Shown: positions 1 to 8,174 of the stretch, one piece after another | Layout of the letters: every line of letters begins with the position of its first letter | How positions within the stretch are numbered: the stretch's first letter is position 1 | Origin: Marinobacter daepoensis DSM 16072 | GTDB taxonomy: Bacteria > Pseudomonadota > Gammaproteobacteria > Pseudomonadales > Oleiphilaceae | Length of the DNA: 64,000 nt | Direction: 5' to 3' | Assembly: GCF_000421165.1 (NCBI RefSeq) | Contig: NZ_ATWI01000008.1 | Coordinates: 558,001-622,000, forward strand | Notes under the pieces: generated by a model | Database searches by the model: none | The model's input: only the letters and a program-made list of their open reading frames with translations | Told to the model about the DNA's origin: nothing | Position numbers and translations under genes: made by a program

Positions 1-367
1 TCCTCTGCCGGAACCCGGGGGGCTGGGTATCCACCTGACGCTTGATCTGGCCGGCCAGGCCCGGTTTGGCCCGGATGTTGAGTGGATCAAGGAGGAAAGC
101 TATCGGGTTGACCCCGCCCGGGCCCGACGTTTTGCTGAGAGTGTCAGGCAGTGGTGGCCGGCTCTGGATGAGGCCCGTCTGCAACCCGCCTATGCGGGTA
201 TAAGGCCGAAACTGGCCGGCCCCGGGAGCGGGTTTTCCGACTTCCGGATTGAGGGCCCGGAGGCCCATGGCCTTGAAGGGCTCGTGAACCTGTTCGGGAT
301 TGAATCCCCTGGTCTCACCTCCTGTCTGGCGATTGCCGGGCACGTCGTTGAAAAACTCTCTCCCTGA
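1..367 (+). CDS. FAD-dependent oxidoreductase, L-2-hydroxyglutarate oxidase-like (C-terminal part)
   Basis: The reading frame is open from base 2 and ends at the TGA at 365-367, so only the last 121 residues are present. Two stretches are typical of the C-terminal part of DAO-type flavoproteins related to L-2-hydroxyglutarate oxidase: a [20 protein letters not shown] segment near the start, and [20 protein letters not shown] close to the end, which in the family contributes to the FAD site. Such enzymes oxidise a 2-hydroxy acid with FAD and pass electrons to the respiratory chain. The stop codon directly abuts the convergent comF stop. The exact substrate is inferred from family resemblance only, because the N-terminal dinucleotide-binding fold lies outside the window. 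Confidence 0.72.
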   Translation, partial: PLPEPGGLGIHLTLDLAGQARFGPDVEWIKEESYRVDPARARRFAESVRQWWPALDEARLQPAYAGIRPKLAGPGSGFSDFRIEGPEAHGLEGLVNLFGIESPGLTSCLAIAGHVVEKLSP

Positions 368-1099
368 TTACCCCGGCGTCCTCGCCAGCGCCCAGATCTG
401 TATGTCTTCAGCGCCGGCCTCTGCGAGCACGGAGGCAATGGCTCTGGCGGTGGCGCCTGTGGTCACTACGTCATCAACGATTGCCACCCGTGCGGGAATC
501 GGAGCCGTGACCTCAAACAGACCCCGGAGGTTTGCCAGGCGCCCCGCGCGGTCCAGTTGCCTTTGGGCCTGAACCCGACGGGTTCGTCTTATAGCGCTGG
601 AAAACACCTCTGGACGACCGTGCCGCCTGGATACGGCTTCGGCAATGTCCTGAGCCTGGTTGAACCCGCGGTGCCACCGCCGGGCCCAGTGCATCGGGGC
701 CGGAATCAGGGCCTCGGGCCACTCATTCTGTGCCAGGTTATTTTCAAGGTAGTCTGAGAATCCCGCCAGCAGCGGGCGCGCAAACCGGTGTTGGCCATGG
801 TACTTGTAACGCCCGATCATGCCGTCCACCGGAAACTGGTAACGCCAGGGGATGAGTGAGCGGGTGTATGGAGGAGGATCGCTCAGGCACTCCCCGCAGC
901 GCTGGTCAGGAAGGCTGAAGGGGAGTGGCAGTGCGCAGACGCGGCATGCGTACCGATTGGCGGGCAGGTCGTTCCTGCAATCCACGCAGATTCCATGTTG
1001 CGCAGGCGTTGAGAGGCAGGTGACGCAGCGCCCTGCGCTCGCCTCGCTGTTAACCTTTCGTCTTGCCAAGGTTGACAGGATGTTCAGTCCGTTTATCAT
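368..1099 (-). CDS. comF: ComF family phosphoribosyltransferase-like protein
   Basis: This 243-residue protein has two N-terminal Cys4 clusters (C25, C28, C38, C41 and C52, C55, C68, C71) that look like zinc ribbons. They are followed by a type I phosphoribosyltransferase fold with the PRPP loop VAIVDDVVTTGAT at residues 205-217. In naturally transformable bacteria ComF (GntX in enterics) is needed for uptake or processing of transforming DNA, but its biochemical reaction is not settled. The gene is divergent from bioB, and its first codons overlap the likely bioB promoter. ComF next to bioB is a common gammaproteobacterial arrangement. Family assignment is secure; the role in this organism is inferred. 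Confidence 0.92.
   Translation of the reverse strand: MINGLNILSTLARRKVNSEASAGRCVTCLSTPAQHGICVDCRNDLPANRYACRVCALPLPFSLPDQRCGECLSDPPPYTRSLIPWRYQFPVDGMIGRYKYHGQHRFARPLLAGFSDYLENNLAQNEWPEALIPAPMHWARRWHRGFNQAQDIAEAVSRRHGRPEVFSSAIRRTRRVQAQRQLDRAGRLANLRGLFEVTAPIPARVAIVDDVVTTGATARAIASVLAEAGAEDIQIWALARTPG
1072..1099 (+). promoter_or_regulatory. candidate sigma-70 promoter for bioBFCD
   Basis: A perfect -35 hexamer TTGACA (1072-1077) is followed after 16 bp by TATCAT (1094-1099), facing bioB. It lies within the first codons of the divergent comF. The predicted start of transcription falls at about 1106, just before the BirA-like site. Read from sequence only. Confidence 0.5.
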
Positions 1100-1109
1100 C
1101 GCGGTTTAT

Positions 1110-1141
1110 CCGTAAACCAAAAAACCGGCAAAGGTTAACAG
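1110..1141 (+). promoter_or_regulatory. BirA-type biotin operator between comF and bioB
   Basis: The inverted halves GTAAACC (1112-1118) and GGTTAAC (1133-1139) are separated by 14 bp. Over nine positions each half matches the proteobacterial BirA box (TTGTAAACC and GGTTTACAA) at seven. Biotinyl-AMP-bound BirA represses bio genes at such sites. The position just downstream of the predicted bioB transcription start fits repression. The spacing and one central mismatch are slightly off the Escherichia coli site. Confidence 0.66.
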
Positions 1142-1150
1142 GACTCTGAT

Positions 1151-2209
1151 ATGACTGCCACCACCACTCGCCACGACTGGACACTTCAGGAAGCTCGCGG
1201 GCTTTTCAGTCTTCCATTCAACGACCTGTTGTTTCGTGCTCAGAGCGTCCACCGGGAGTATTTCGACCCCAATGAAGTTCAGGTAAGTACCTTGCTTTCA
1301 ATCAAAACGGGCGCCTGCCCGGAGGACTGCAAGTACTGTCCCCAGAGCGGCCATTACAACACCGGGCTCGAAAAGGAAAAGCTGCTGGAGATTGAAAAGG
1401 TCGTGGCCGAGGCGCGTGTGGCGAGGGAAAAGGGAGCGTCCCGGTTCTGTATGGGGGCAGCGTGGCGGAGTCCGTCGAAGAAAGATATGCCCTACGTTCT
1501 GGATATGGTGCGGCAGGTGAAATCTCTGGGGCTGGAAACCTGCATGACACTTGGAATGCTCAAGGAGGAAGAGGCCCGGGAACTGGCAGAGGCCGGACTG
1601 GACTATTACAACCATAATCTGGATACCTCAGAAAAGTTCTACAACCACATCATCACGACCCGCACCTATCAGGATCGACTGGAGACGCTCGATAACGTGC
1701 GTAAAGCCGGTATGAAGGTTTGTTGTGGCGGTATTCTGGGCATGGGAGAGGACGAAGACGATCGGGTAGGGCTTCTGGTTCAGCTGGCCAACCTGCCTCA
1801 GCATCCTGAAAGCGTGCCGGTCAATATGCTCGTGAAGGTAAAAGGTACACCGCTCGAAGATGTCGAGGATCTTGATCCGTTTGACTTCATTCGGATGATT
1901 GCGGTGGCCCGGCTCATGATGCCGGCTTCCCATGTTCGTCTGTCAGCCGGTCGCGAACAGATGAATGAGCAGATGCAGGCGCTGTGTTTCATGGCGGGCG
2001 CCAACTCCATTTTCTACGGTGAGAAGCTGCTGACTACCTCCAACCCTGAAGCCGATGCAGACATGCAGTTGTTCCGTAAGCTGGGTATCCGTCCGGAGCA
2101 GCGAGAGCAGTGTGCAACCGAAGAACAGGAGGAAGAGGCTCTCGCTGAGGCGGTCGAGTATGAGGCAACCCGGCACCTGTTCTACGATGCAACCCGCGAG
2201 TCGGCATAA
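1151..2209 (+). CDS. bioB: biotin synthase
   Basis: BioB is a radical-SAM enzyme that inserts sulfur into dethiobiotin, the last step of biotin synthesis. The radical-SAM cysteines are C56, C60 and C63 in CPEDCKYC, ligating the 4Fe-4S cluster. Further family motifs are YNHNLDTS and the GRE segment near residue 260, within the barrel that holds the 2Fe-2S sulfur donor. At 352 residues the protein has the usual length. It is the first gene of bioB-bioF-bioC-bioD, with only 6 bp before bioF, and a BirA-type operator lies upstream. Start chosen at the first ATG, with the weak ribosome binding site ACAGGAC upstream. Confidence 0.98.
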   Translation: MTATTTRHDWTLQEARGLFSLPFNDLLFRAQSVHREYFDPNEVQVSTLLSIKTGACPEDCKYCPQSGHYNTGLEKEKLLEIEKVVAEARVAREKGASRFCMGAAWRSPSKKDMPYVLDMVRQVKSLGLETCMTLGMLKEEEARELAEAGLDYYNHNLDTSEKFYNHIITTRTYQDRLETLDNVRKAGMKVCCGGILGMGEDEDDRVGLLVQLANLPQHPESVPVNMLVKVKGTPLEDVEDLDPFDFIRMIAVARLMMPASHVRLSAGREQMNEQMQALCFMAGANSIFYGEKLLTTSNPEADADMQLFRKLGIRPEQREQCATEEQEEEALAEAVEYEATRHLFYDATRESA

Positions 2210-2215
2210 TCTGGC

Positions 2216-3400
2216 ATGCGTGATTTCGCCCAGGAAATAGAACAGCGCAAACTGGCCGGGCTTTACCGGAGTCGACGGCTGGTCTCTGGGCCGCAGCAGC
2301 CGACACTGGTGGCGGACGGAAAGGCTCTGTTGTCGTTCTGCAGTAACGACTACCTCGGTTTGGCCAATAATCCCGAAATCATTGGTGCAATGACAAGTTC
2401 GTTGCCAGACGTGGGAGTTGGGGGGGCGGCTTCTCACCTTGTGTGCGGGCATCACGAAGCCCACCACCACCTTGAACAGCGTTTGGCGATGTTCACCGGG
2501 CGCAGCGCCGCGCTGTTTTTCTCGACGGGGTATATGGCCAACCTGGGGGTTATCTCCGCACTGGCTGGTCGTGGTGATACGGTATTCTCGGACCGCCTGA
2601 ATCATGCCTCAATTATCGACGGCTGCATTCTGAGCCGGGCAAAGGTGCAGCGCTATCCACACGGCGATGTGGCTGCACTGGAAGCCATGTTGGCAGCGAC
2701 TTCCGGCCACAAGCTGGTTGTCACCGATGGCGTTTTCAGTATGGACGGTGATATTGCTCCGCTCCGGGAGTTGGCTCGGGTCTGTCGGTGCCATGACGCC
2801 CTTCTGGTGGTGGACGATGCCCACGGCCTTGGTGTTCTGGGACCTCAGGGGCGAGGCAGTGTCGCCGAGGCCGGGCTATCTGAAGAGGAAGTGCCGGTGT
2901 TGGTTGGCACCCTTGGTAAAGGCATTGGAACCTCCGGGGCCTTTGTTGCCGGATCGGAAGTGTTGATTGATTATCTGGTGCAGAAGGCGCGGACTTATAT
3001 CTACACAACTGCCATGCCACCTGCATTGGCTGTGGCTACCTGTGCCAGCCTGGATGTTGTCGAGCGCGACGGCCAACGGCGATCGCACCTTGAAGGTCTG
3101 ATCCGGAAATTCAGGGCCGGAGCCCAGGCGTTGGGATATGAACTCATGCCGTCGCGCACCCCCATTCAGCCGGTCATGATCGGAGATAACTGGGCTGCGT
3201 TAGCCCTGAGCCAGTCACTTGAAGCGCAAGGGGTGCTCGTAACCGCCATTCGGCCACCGACTGTTCCGGAGGGTGAGGCTCGGTTGAGGGTTACCCTCAG
3301 TGCCGGCCACAGTGAAAGGGACGTCGATCTGTTGCTGCAGGCGCTTGCGAAGAGCCGCCCGATACTAAGTGGCGGCGGGGCCGGGAAGCCAGCAATATGA
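2216..3400 (+). CDS. bioF: 8-amino-7-oxononanoate synthase
   Basis: BioF condenses pimeloyl-ACP (or pimeloyl-CoA) with L-alanine to give 8-amino-7-oxononanoate, a PLP-dependent reaction of the alpha-oxoamine synthase family. The Schiff-base lysine is K235 in GTLGKGIGTSG. The PLP-binding aspartate and histidine lie in VVDDAHGLG (about 198-206), and the substrate-binding N-terminal motif SFCSNDYLGLA is at 40-50. Its 394 residues match the family. The stop overlaps the bioC start by 4 nt (ATGA), implying translational coupling. Confidence 0.97.
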   Translation: MRDFAQEIEQRKLAGLYRSRRLVSGPQQPTLVADGKALLSFCSNDYLGLANNPEIIGAMTSSLPDVGVGGAASHLVCGHHEAHHHLEQRLAMFTGRSAALFFSTGYMANLGVISALAGRGDTVFSDRLNHASIIDGCILSRAKVQRYPHGDVAALEAMLAATSGHKLVVTDGVFSMDGDIAPLRELARVCRCHDALLVVDDAHGLGVLGPQGRGSVAEAGLSEEEVPVLVGTLGKGIGTSGAFVAGSEVLIDYLVQKARTYIYTTAMPPALAVATCASLDVVERDGQRRSHLEGLIRKFRAGAQALGYELMPSRTPIQPVMIGDNWAALALSQSLEAQGVLVTAIRPPTVPEGEARLRVTLSAGHSERDVDLLLQALAKSRPILSGGGAGKPAI

Positions 3401-4239
3401 CCATCTACACGCGAATCGAGCCTACGAGTCCGGTTGAGGGCGGGACCGGCAGCAAACAGTCTATTGCGCGCGGCTTCGGTGGTGCCAGTGGGACCTACGA
3501 TAACGCTTCCCGCCTTCAGAAAGTCATGGGCGATGCCATGTGCGCTGAACTCGCGGGAGCTTTTGCGCCGCGATCCGTTCTCGATCTGGGCTGCGGAACC
3601 GGTTGGTTTACCCGTAAGTTGCTTGAACAATACCCTGACGCGACAGTAACCGGAGCGGACCTTTCGCCTGGCATGTTAGTCCGGGCCTCCGGGGGCAGCC
3701 CGGAGTCAATTTCCTGGCTGCAAGCCGATGCAGAACAACTTCCGCTGGCGGATAGCAGCGTCGATCTGATCTTCAGCAATCTGATGATTCAGTGGAGCGC
3801 CAGGCCAGAAAAGATCCTTCGGGAGTGTCTCAGAATCCTCAGGCCTGGGGGGCGATTAGCCATTTCTACATTGCTCGACGGCACCTTGTCGGAACTGAAG
3901 CAAGCCTGGGCCGAGGCCGATCCGGGCAGGGCTCATGTTAACCGGTTTGTTCCAGAAGCTCAGTGGCAAGGCCTGGTCAAGTCGGTTTTGCCGGGTGCGG
4001 CGCAGGTTACAGAAACCATTGTCTTGCCTTATCGGTCGCCAATGCACCTCAATCGTGAACTAAAAGAGCTTGGAGCGGTGTTCAAAGGGGAAGAGCGTCG
4101 GCGAACGGTAACGGCACCTGGCCGCTTTCGGTCGATGTGTCGAGCCTATCCCACTCATTCTGATGGCCTGGTGTCAGCAAGTTATCTGGCAGGGTGGATC
4201 TATTGGCGAAAGTGGCTTCCCGAAGAAGGTCAGAGGTGA
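3397..4239 (+). CDS. bioC: malonyl-ACP O-methyltransferase
   Basis: BioC methylates the free carboxyl of malonyl-ACP with SAM so that the fatty acid machinery can elongate it to pimeloyl-ACP methyl ester. The SAM motif VLDLGCGTGW is at residues 61-70. The downstream DLSPGML and the post-I acidic residue fit class I methyltransferases, and the segment QSIARGFGGASGTYD near the N terminus matches the BioC KxxVAxSFxxAAxxYD signature. The ATG overlaps the bioF stop. The partner esterase BioH is not in this window, so a BioH or alternative esterase must be elsewhere. Confidence 0.93.
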   Translation: MTIYTRIEPTSPVEGGTGSKQSIARGFGGASGTYDNASRLQKVMGDAMCAELAGAFAPRSVLDLGCGTGWFTRKLLEQYPDATVTGADLSPGMLVRASGGSPESISWLQADAEQLPLADSSVDLIFSNLMIQWSARPEKILRECLRILRPGGRLAISTLLDGTLSELKQAWAEADPGRAHVNRFVPEAQWQGLVKSVLPGAAQVTETIVLPYRSPMHLNRELKELGAVFKGEERRRTVTAPGRFRSMCRAYPTHSDGLVSASYLAGWIYWRKWLPEEGQR

Positions 4240-4280
4240 GTGACTCCGCCCTCGGCTGGTACTACTTAGAGGAAAGGTAA

Positions 4281-4985
4281 ATGGCTAAACGCTCATTTTT
4301 CGTAACAGGCACCGACACAGGGGTCGGCAAAACCATTGTTTCTGCCGCCATTCTTGAAGCCGCCAAAGCAGCGGGTAAGCGAACCCTCGCTATGAAGCCC
4401 ATCGCCTCAGGGTGCGACCAGACACCGGAGGGCCTGAGAAACGAGGACGCTCTGATGTTGCAAGCCGCGATGACAGAAACCTTGCCGTATGAGACCATCA
4501 ATCCCATCGCTCTTGAGCCTGCCATTGCTCCCCACGTGGCTGCACAACAGGCGGGAAAGCAGGTCACCGCTCAGCGGATTGTCGGTTTCTGTCGTGGCAT
4601 GCAGATCCGCCCTGCGGATCTGATGCTGATCGAAGGGGCTGGAGGGTGGCGTGTGCCACTCAACGATCGGGAAACCTACGCGGTTGTCGCTGGCGAACTG
4701 AGGTTGCCGGTGATACTGGTTGTCCCCCTGAAGCTTGGGTGCATCAGCCACGCCATGCTGACGGCTGAAGCTGTACGTGCCGATGGATTGTCCGTGGCAG
4801 GGTGGGTGGGCAATCGTCCCGAAGAGCAGGTGATGAACTGCGAAAAAGACACCCTGAACTACCTGTCCACCCACCTGAATGCGCCTTGTCTTGGCGTGCT
4901 CCCATGGCTGGATGGCGTTGACCATGCCGCCAAGCCTGCGGTTCTCTCACGGTATATGAATATTGCGCCGTTGATTGAAAATTAA
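4281..4985 (+). CDS. bioD: ATP-dependent dethiobiotin synthetase
   Basis: BioD closes the ureido ring of dethiobiotin from 7,8-diaminononanoate, CO2 and ATP. The N-terminal P-loop TGTDTGVGKT occupies residues 9-18, and the family motifs KPIASG and EGAGGW follow. The protein has 234 residues, normal for a homodimeric BioD. The gene is 41 bp after bioC and preceded by AGAGGAAAGG, a strong ribosome binding site. The preceding pathway enzyme BioA is not encoded next to this operon. Confidence 0.97.
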   Translation: MAKRSFFVTGTDTGVGKTIVSAAILEAAKAAGKRTLAMKPIASGCDQTPEGLRNEDALMLQAAMTETLPYETINPIALEPAIAPHVAAQQAGKQVTAQRIVGFCRGMQIRPADLMLIEGAGGWRVPLNDRETYAVVAGELRLPVILVVPLKLGCISHAMLTAEAVRADGLSVAGWVGNRPEEQVMNCEKDTLNYLSTHLNAPCLGVLPWLDGVDHAAKPAVLSRYMNIAPLIEN

Positions 4986-5036
4986 CCAGTCTTGTGCGTT
5001 AATTGAGTCAACGATTTGTCATTGGGATGGCTGGTC

Positions 5037-5282
5037 ATGATCAATAACACGCTTGCTGTCGGGGTTCAGGGAATTCAGGATGGTATGGCCGGTATGGAAA
5101 ATGCCGCCCGGAAAATTGCCCGAGGCGGCGTTGACGGCCCTCAGGGAACCGCAGAAGGCGCCGGTGATTTGATTGAGTCTATGGTTGACCTCCGGTTATA
5201 CGAGCGCAGTGTCGAGGCTTCGGCTCAGGTCGTTAAAACTGCGGATGAAACCCTGGGCACCCTGCTGGACATCCGGGCCTGA
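5037..5282 (+). CDS. small protein resembling the C-terminal helix of flagellar rod proteins
   Basis: This 81-residue protein starts MINNTLAVGVQGIQDG. Its C-terminal half, DLIESMVDLRLYERS through VKTADETLGTLLDIRA, strongly resembles the conserved C-terminal helix of flagellar axial proteins (FlgC, FlgF, FlgG: MVxxIxAxRxYExNxKVIxTxDEML). The N terminus also recalls a rod protein amphipathic helix, but the whole central domain is missing. No flagellar gene lies nearby. A TTG 21 bp upstream is an alternative start. It sits 10 bp before a SprA-type metalloprotease gene and probably forms a two-gene unit with it. Function unknown; an adaptor or export-substrate-like role is speculation. Confidence 0.72.
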   Translation: MINNTLAVGVQGIQDGMAGMENAARKIARGGVDGPQGTAEGAGDLIESMVDLRLYERSVEASAQVVKTADETLGTLLDIRA

Positions 5283-5292
5283 GTCAGGTCCC

Positions 5293-5907
5293 GTGAACGT
5301 CTTATCCGCAATCCACCCCTTCTTTTCGGGTTCTCCCTCCGGTGTTTCTGGTCCGGGCAGAGAGTCCGGCCAGTCCGATGAAACGCCGCGCACCGAACAC
5401 CGTGATCAATCGCAAGGCCTGACGGACGATGATCTGAAACAGTTGGCGGAGCTCAAGGCCCGTGACCGGGAGGTCCGTGCGCACGAAGCGGCTCATCAGG
5501 CTGTGGGTGGCCAATACGCAGGTGCCATGTCTTTCACCTACCAGCGAGGCCCGGATGGGGCTCAGTACGCGGTAGGTGGCGAAGTCCCTATCGATGTTTC
5601 CCCCGTGGCTGGAGATCCACAGGCCACCATTGAAAAAATGCGCGTGGTGCGAGCTGCGGCGATGGCACCGGCGCAGCCTTCAGGTCAGGACCGTGCGGTC
5701 GCTGCCCAGGCCATGCAAGTCATGCTGCAAGCACAGGCAGAACTGGCCGCGGGTGAAGGAAGCTCCCGGGACGGTGGCCGGGTTGAAGGCGACGAACCGG
5801 ATGCGGGGAACTCCCGTTCCCGTGAGGTGGCGGAGCGGTACCGCTTGGTTTCCGCGATCAACAGCGATGGTCTCTACACCAATTCCGTGACTTCCCTTTT
5901 TGCCTGA
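5293..5907 (+). CDS. putative metalloprotease, SprA-related (CJM1_0395-like) family
   Basis: The 204-residue product contains a HEAAH zinc-protease motif at residues 64-68, followed by the family stretches AMSFTYQRGPDG and YAVGGEVPIDVSPV, which identify the SprA-related family (putative metalloprotease). A disordered, charged N terminus (about 1-45) and a polar C-terminal tail flank the core. Substrate and location are not known to me; no clear signal peptide is visible. Start placed at GTG 5293, ten bases after the previous stop with CAGG upstream. The frame is open further upstream, but that part overlaps the preceding gene out of frame. Confidence 0.75.
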   Translation: MNVLSAIHPFFSGSPSGVSGPGRESGQSDETPRTEHRDQSQGLTDDDLKQLAELKARDREVRAHEAAHQAVGGQYAGAMSFTYQRGPDGAQYAVGGEVPIDVSPVAGDPQATIEKMRVVRAAAMAPAQPSGQDRAVAAQAMQVMLQAQAELAAGEGSSRDGGRVEGDEPDAGNSRSREVAERYRLVSAINSDGLYTNSVTSLFA

Positions 5908-6009
5908 GTAACCCGCGCCTTTCCTGGCTGGTGCCGGTCAGAGGTGAGGTTCAGCTCTCTCAAAATTCCCCGATCGAACACAAAATCAACACAAATTTCC
6001 GCAAGCCTA

Positions 6010-6039
6010 TTGACAATTCTGTGCCTCAAAACGTATGTT
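6010..6039 (+). promoter_or_regulatory. sigma-70 promoter of the first acyl-CoA dehydrogenase gene
   Basis: A consensus -35 TTGACA (6010-6015) and -10 TATGTT (6034-6039) are separated by 18 bp. They lie about 110 bp before the ATG at 6153, in the otherwise AT-rich non-coding stretch 5908-6152. The -10 region is overlaid by AAAC-N4-GTTT palindromes. Confidence 0.6.
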
Positions 6040-6053
6040 TCAAACAAGTGTTT
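6029..6053. promoter_or_regulatory. paired AAAC-N4-GTTT operators, PsrA-like
   Basis: Two palindromes, AAAC-GTAT-GTTT (6029-6040) and AAAC-AAGT-GTTT (6042-6053), stand 13 bp apart and overlap the -10 and start region. Between them GTTTCAAAC forms a further palindrome. The pattern resembles the site of PsrA, the TetR-family regulator that responds to long-chain acyl ligands in Pseudomonas (G/C-AAAC-N2-4-GTTT-G/C). Repression of a beta-oxidation gene would fit. The assignment to PsrA is inference. Confidence 0.5.
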
Positions 6054-6152
6054 AATTAAGGCCGTGATGCAGTGCGTCATGGTGTCTGAGCAAACCCAAG
6101 GCCAAAAGCTGTCAACCTGTTTCAGCTGAGACCTAGAACCGAGGTGGATTCC

Positions 6153-7952
6153 ATGCCTGAATACAAAGCGCCCCTGCGTGACATTAAATTCGTAATGAAC
6201 GAGCTGCTGAACAGCGAGCAGCACTACGCCAGTCTGGACGGTGCCGACGATGCAACGCCGGATATGGTCGATGCTATTATCCAGGAAGGTGCGAAGTTCT
6301 GTGAGCAGGTGCTGTCTCCGCTGAACCAGGTAGGTGATCAGGAAGGCTGCACCTGGAGTGAAGACGGGGTGAAAACACCGACCGGCTTCAAAGAAGCTTA
6401 CCAGCAGTACGTCGAAGGTGGATGGCCGTCCATGACTGCCGACACCAACTACGGTGGCCAGGGTCTGCCTCACTCCATCGGCCTGGTGGTCAGTGAAATG
6501 GTAGGTACCTCCAACTGGTCCTGGGGCATGTACCCCGGACTGAGCCATGGTGCCACCAACACTATTGAAGCCCACGGTACGGAAGAACAGAAGCAGACTT
6601 ACCTGACCAAACTGATCAGCGGCGAATGGACTGGCACCATGTGCCTGACCGAGCCGCATTGTGGTTCTGATCTGGGTACCCTGCGCACCAAGGCTGAACC
6701 GAATGCAGACGGCACATACAGCATCACGGGTACCAAGATCTTTATCTCTGCCGGTGAGCATGACATGGCCGAGAATATTGTTCACATCGTGCTGGCCCGT
6801 CTGCCGGGGGCGCCGGAAGGTACCAAAGGTATCTCACTGTTCATCGTTCCCAAGCAGTTGCCGAACGAAGACGGTTCTGCCGGTGAGCGTAATGCCGTTT
6901 CCTGTGGTTCTCTGGAACACAAGATGGGGATTCACGGTAACGCCACTTGTGTTATGAACTTTGATGGCGCCAAAGGCTGGCTGATCGGGCCTGAGAACAA
7001 AGGTCTGAACTGTATGTTCACCTTTATGAATACCGCTCGTATCGGTACTGCCATTCAGGGTCTGGGCTCAGCGGAGCTGGGCTTCCAGGGTTCACTGGCG
7101 TACGCCAAAGATCGTCTGGCGATGCGTTCCCTGAGCGGGCCCAAGAACCCGGAAGGGATTGCAGATCCGATCATTGTGCATCCGGATGTGCGCCGCATGC
7201 TGCTGACCCAGAAAGCAGTTGCCGAGGGTGCCCGTGCCCTGATTTACATGGCGGGTCAGCAGGTTGACGTGGTTCACAGCGGTAAAAACGAGGAAGATCG
7301 TAAGCACGCAGACGCTCTGTTGGGCTTCCTGACACCGATTGCCAAGGCCTTCCTGACCGAAATCGGTTACGAAGCGGCGAACCTGGGTATGCAGGTTTTC
7401 GGTGGCCATGGCTACATTGCCGAATGGGGCATGGAGCAGAACGTTCGTGACTCCCGGATTTCCATGATCTATGAAGGCACCACGGGTATTCAGGCTCTGG
7501 ACCTTCTGGGTCGTAAGGTATTGATGACTCAGGGTGAGGCGCTGAAAGTCTTCACCAAGGAAGTGCACCTGTTCTGCAAGGAAAACGCAGACAACGAGCA
7601 GCTCAAGGAGTTTGTTGAGCCGCTGGCAGCGATTAACAAAGAGTGGGGCGATCTGACCATGAAAGTGGGCATGACCGCCATGAAGAACCGTGAAGAGGTT
7701 GGGGCGGCTTCTGTCGACTACCTGATGTACTCCGGTTATGCCGTGTTCGCTTACCTGTGGGCCCGCATGGCCAAGGTTGCTCTGGACAAGATGGCAGATG
7801 GCACCTCAGAAGAGATGTTCTACAACGCCAAGGTTCAGACGGCACGCTTCTACTTCAAGCGTATGTTGCCGCGTACCCGCACCCACGCAGAGACTATGCT
7901 GGCCGGTGCTGACACGCTGCTCGACATGCCGGAAGAAGCCTTCGCCCTCTAA
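6153..7952 (+). CDS. acyl-CoA dehydrogenase with C-terminal extension domain
   Basis: The enzyme introduces the trans-2 double bond in acyl-CoA, the first step of beta-oxidation, passing electrons to electron-transfer flavoprotein. Domain order is a short N-terminal helix (MPEYKAPLRDIKFVMNELL), acyl-CoA dehydrogenase N, middle (MCLTEPHCGSDLGTLRTKAEP) and C domains, then the additional C-terminal domain of the roughly 600-residue subgroup. The catalytic base is Glu441 in IYEGTTGIQALD. Start set at ATG 6153 behind GAGGTGG; a GTG 9 bp upstream lies within that ribosome binding site. It is a close paralogue of the next gene. Chain-length preference cannot be read from sequence. A DmdC-like role for methylmercaptopropionyl-CoA is possible in this broad family but unsupported here. 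Confidence 0.93.
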   Translation: MPEYKAPLRDIKFVMNELLNSEQHYASLDGADDATPDMVDAIIQEGAKFCEQVLSPLNQVGDQEGCTWSEDGVKTPTGFKEAYQQYVEGGWPSMTADTNYGGQGLPHSIGLVVSEMVGTSNWSWGMYPGLSHGATNTIEAHGTEEQKQTYLTKLISGEWTGTMCLTEPHCGSDLGTLRTKAEPNADGTYSITGTKIFISAGEHDMAENIVHIVLARLPGAPEGTKGISLFIVPKQLPNEDGSAGERNAVSCGSLEHKMGIHGNATCVMNFDGAKGWLIGPENKGLNCMFTFMNTARIGTAIQGLGSAELGFQGSLAYAKDRLAMRSLSGPKNPEGIADPIIVHPDVRRMLLTQKAVAEGARALIYMAGQQVDVVHSGKNEEDRKHADALLGFLTPIAKAFLTEIGYEAANLGMQVFGGHGYIAEWGMEQNVRDSRISMIYEGTTGIQALDLLGRKVLMTQGEALKVFTKEVHLFCKENADNEQLKEFVEPLAAINKEWGDLTMKVGMTAMKNREEVGAASVDYLMYSGYAVFAYLWARMAKVALDKMADGTSEEMFYNAKVQTARFYFKRMLPRTRTHAETMLAGADTLLDMPEEAFAL

Positions 7953-7982
7953 AGCGGAGTTGCTATCTGGTTGATGCCAAGG

Positions 7983-8018
7983 AAAAAGCCCGATCTCCTG
8001 AAGGAGACGGGCTTTTTT
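7983..8018 (+). terminator. rho-independent terminator
   Basis: The stem GCCCG (7988-7992) with CGGGC (8008-8012), extended by TCTCC/GGAGA, has a TGAA loop and an A5 upstream/T6 downstream tail. It lies 30 bp after the acyl-CoA dehydrogenase stop. Confidence 0.92.
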
Positions 8019-8174
8019 CATGAGTTGGGGGAGCATTTTGAGGTAGAATGGCCCCCATAGAATAACAACCCTGTTTCGGACACATAGCCGAGCGGGTGGG
8101 CGACCGACCTCCGCGAGAAGAGGCGTGATCTTAAGCCCCCCAAGTGACTGACTGATTTTTTTGGAGAGTTTTAC

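Noticed and set aside
8085-8130. tRNA-like start (GCCGAGCGGGTGG) before the second acyl-CoA dehydrogenase gene
   Set aside because: No T-loop (GTTCRANNC), anticodon arm or acceptor stem closure can be built; treated as leader sequence.
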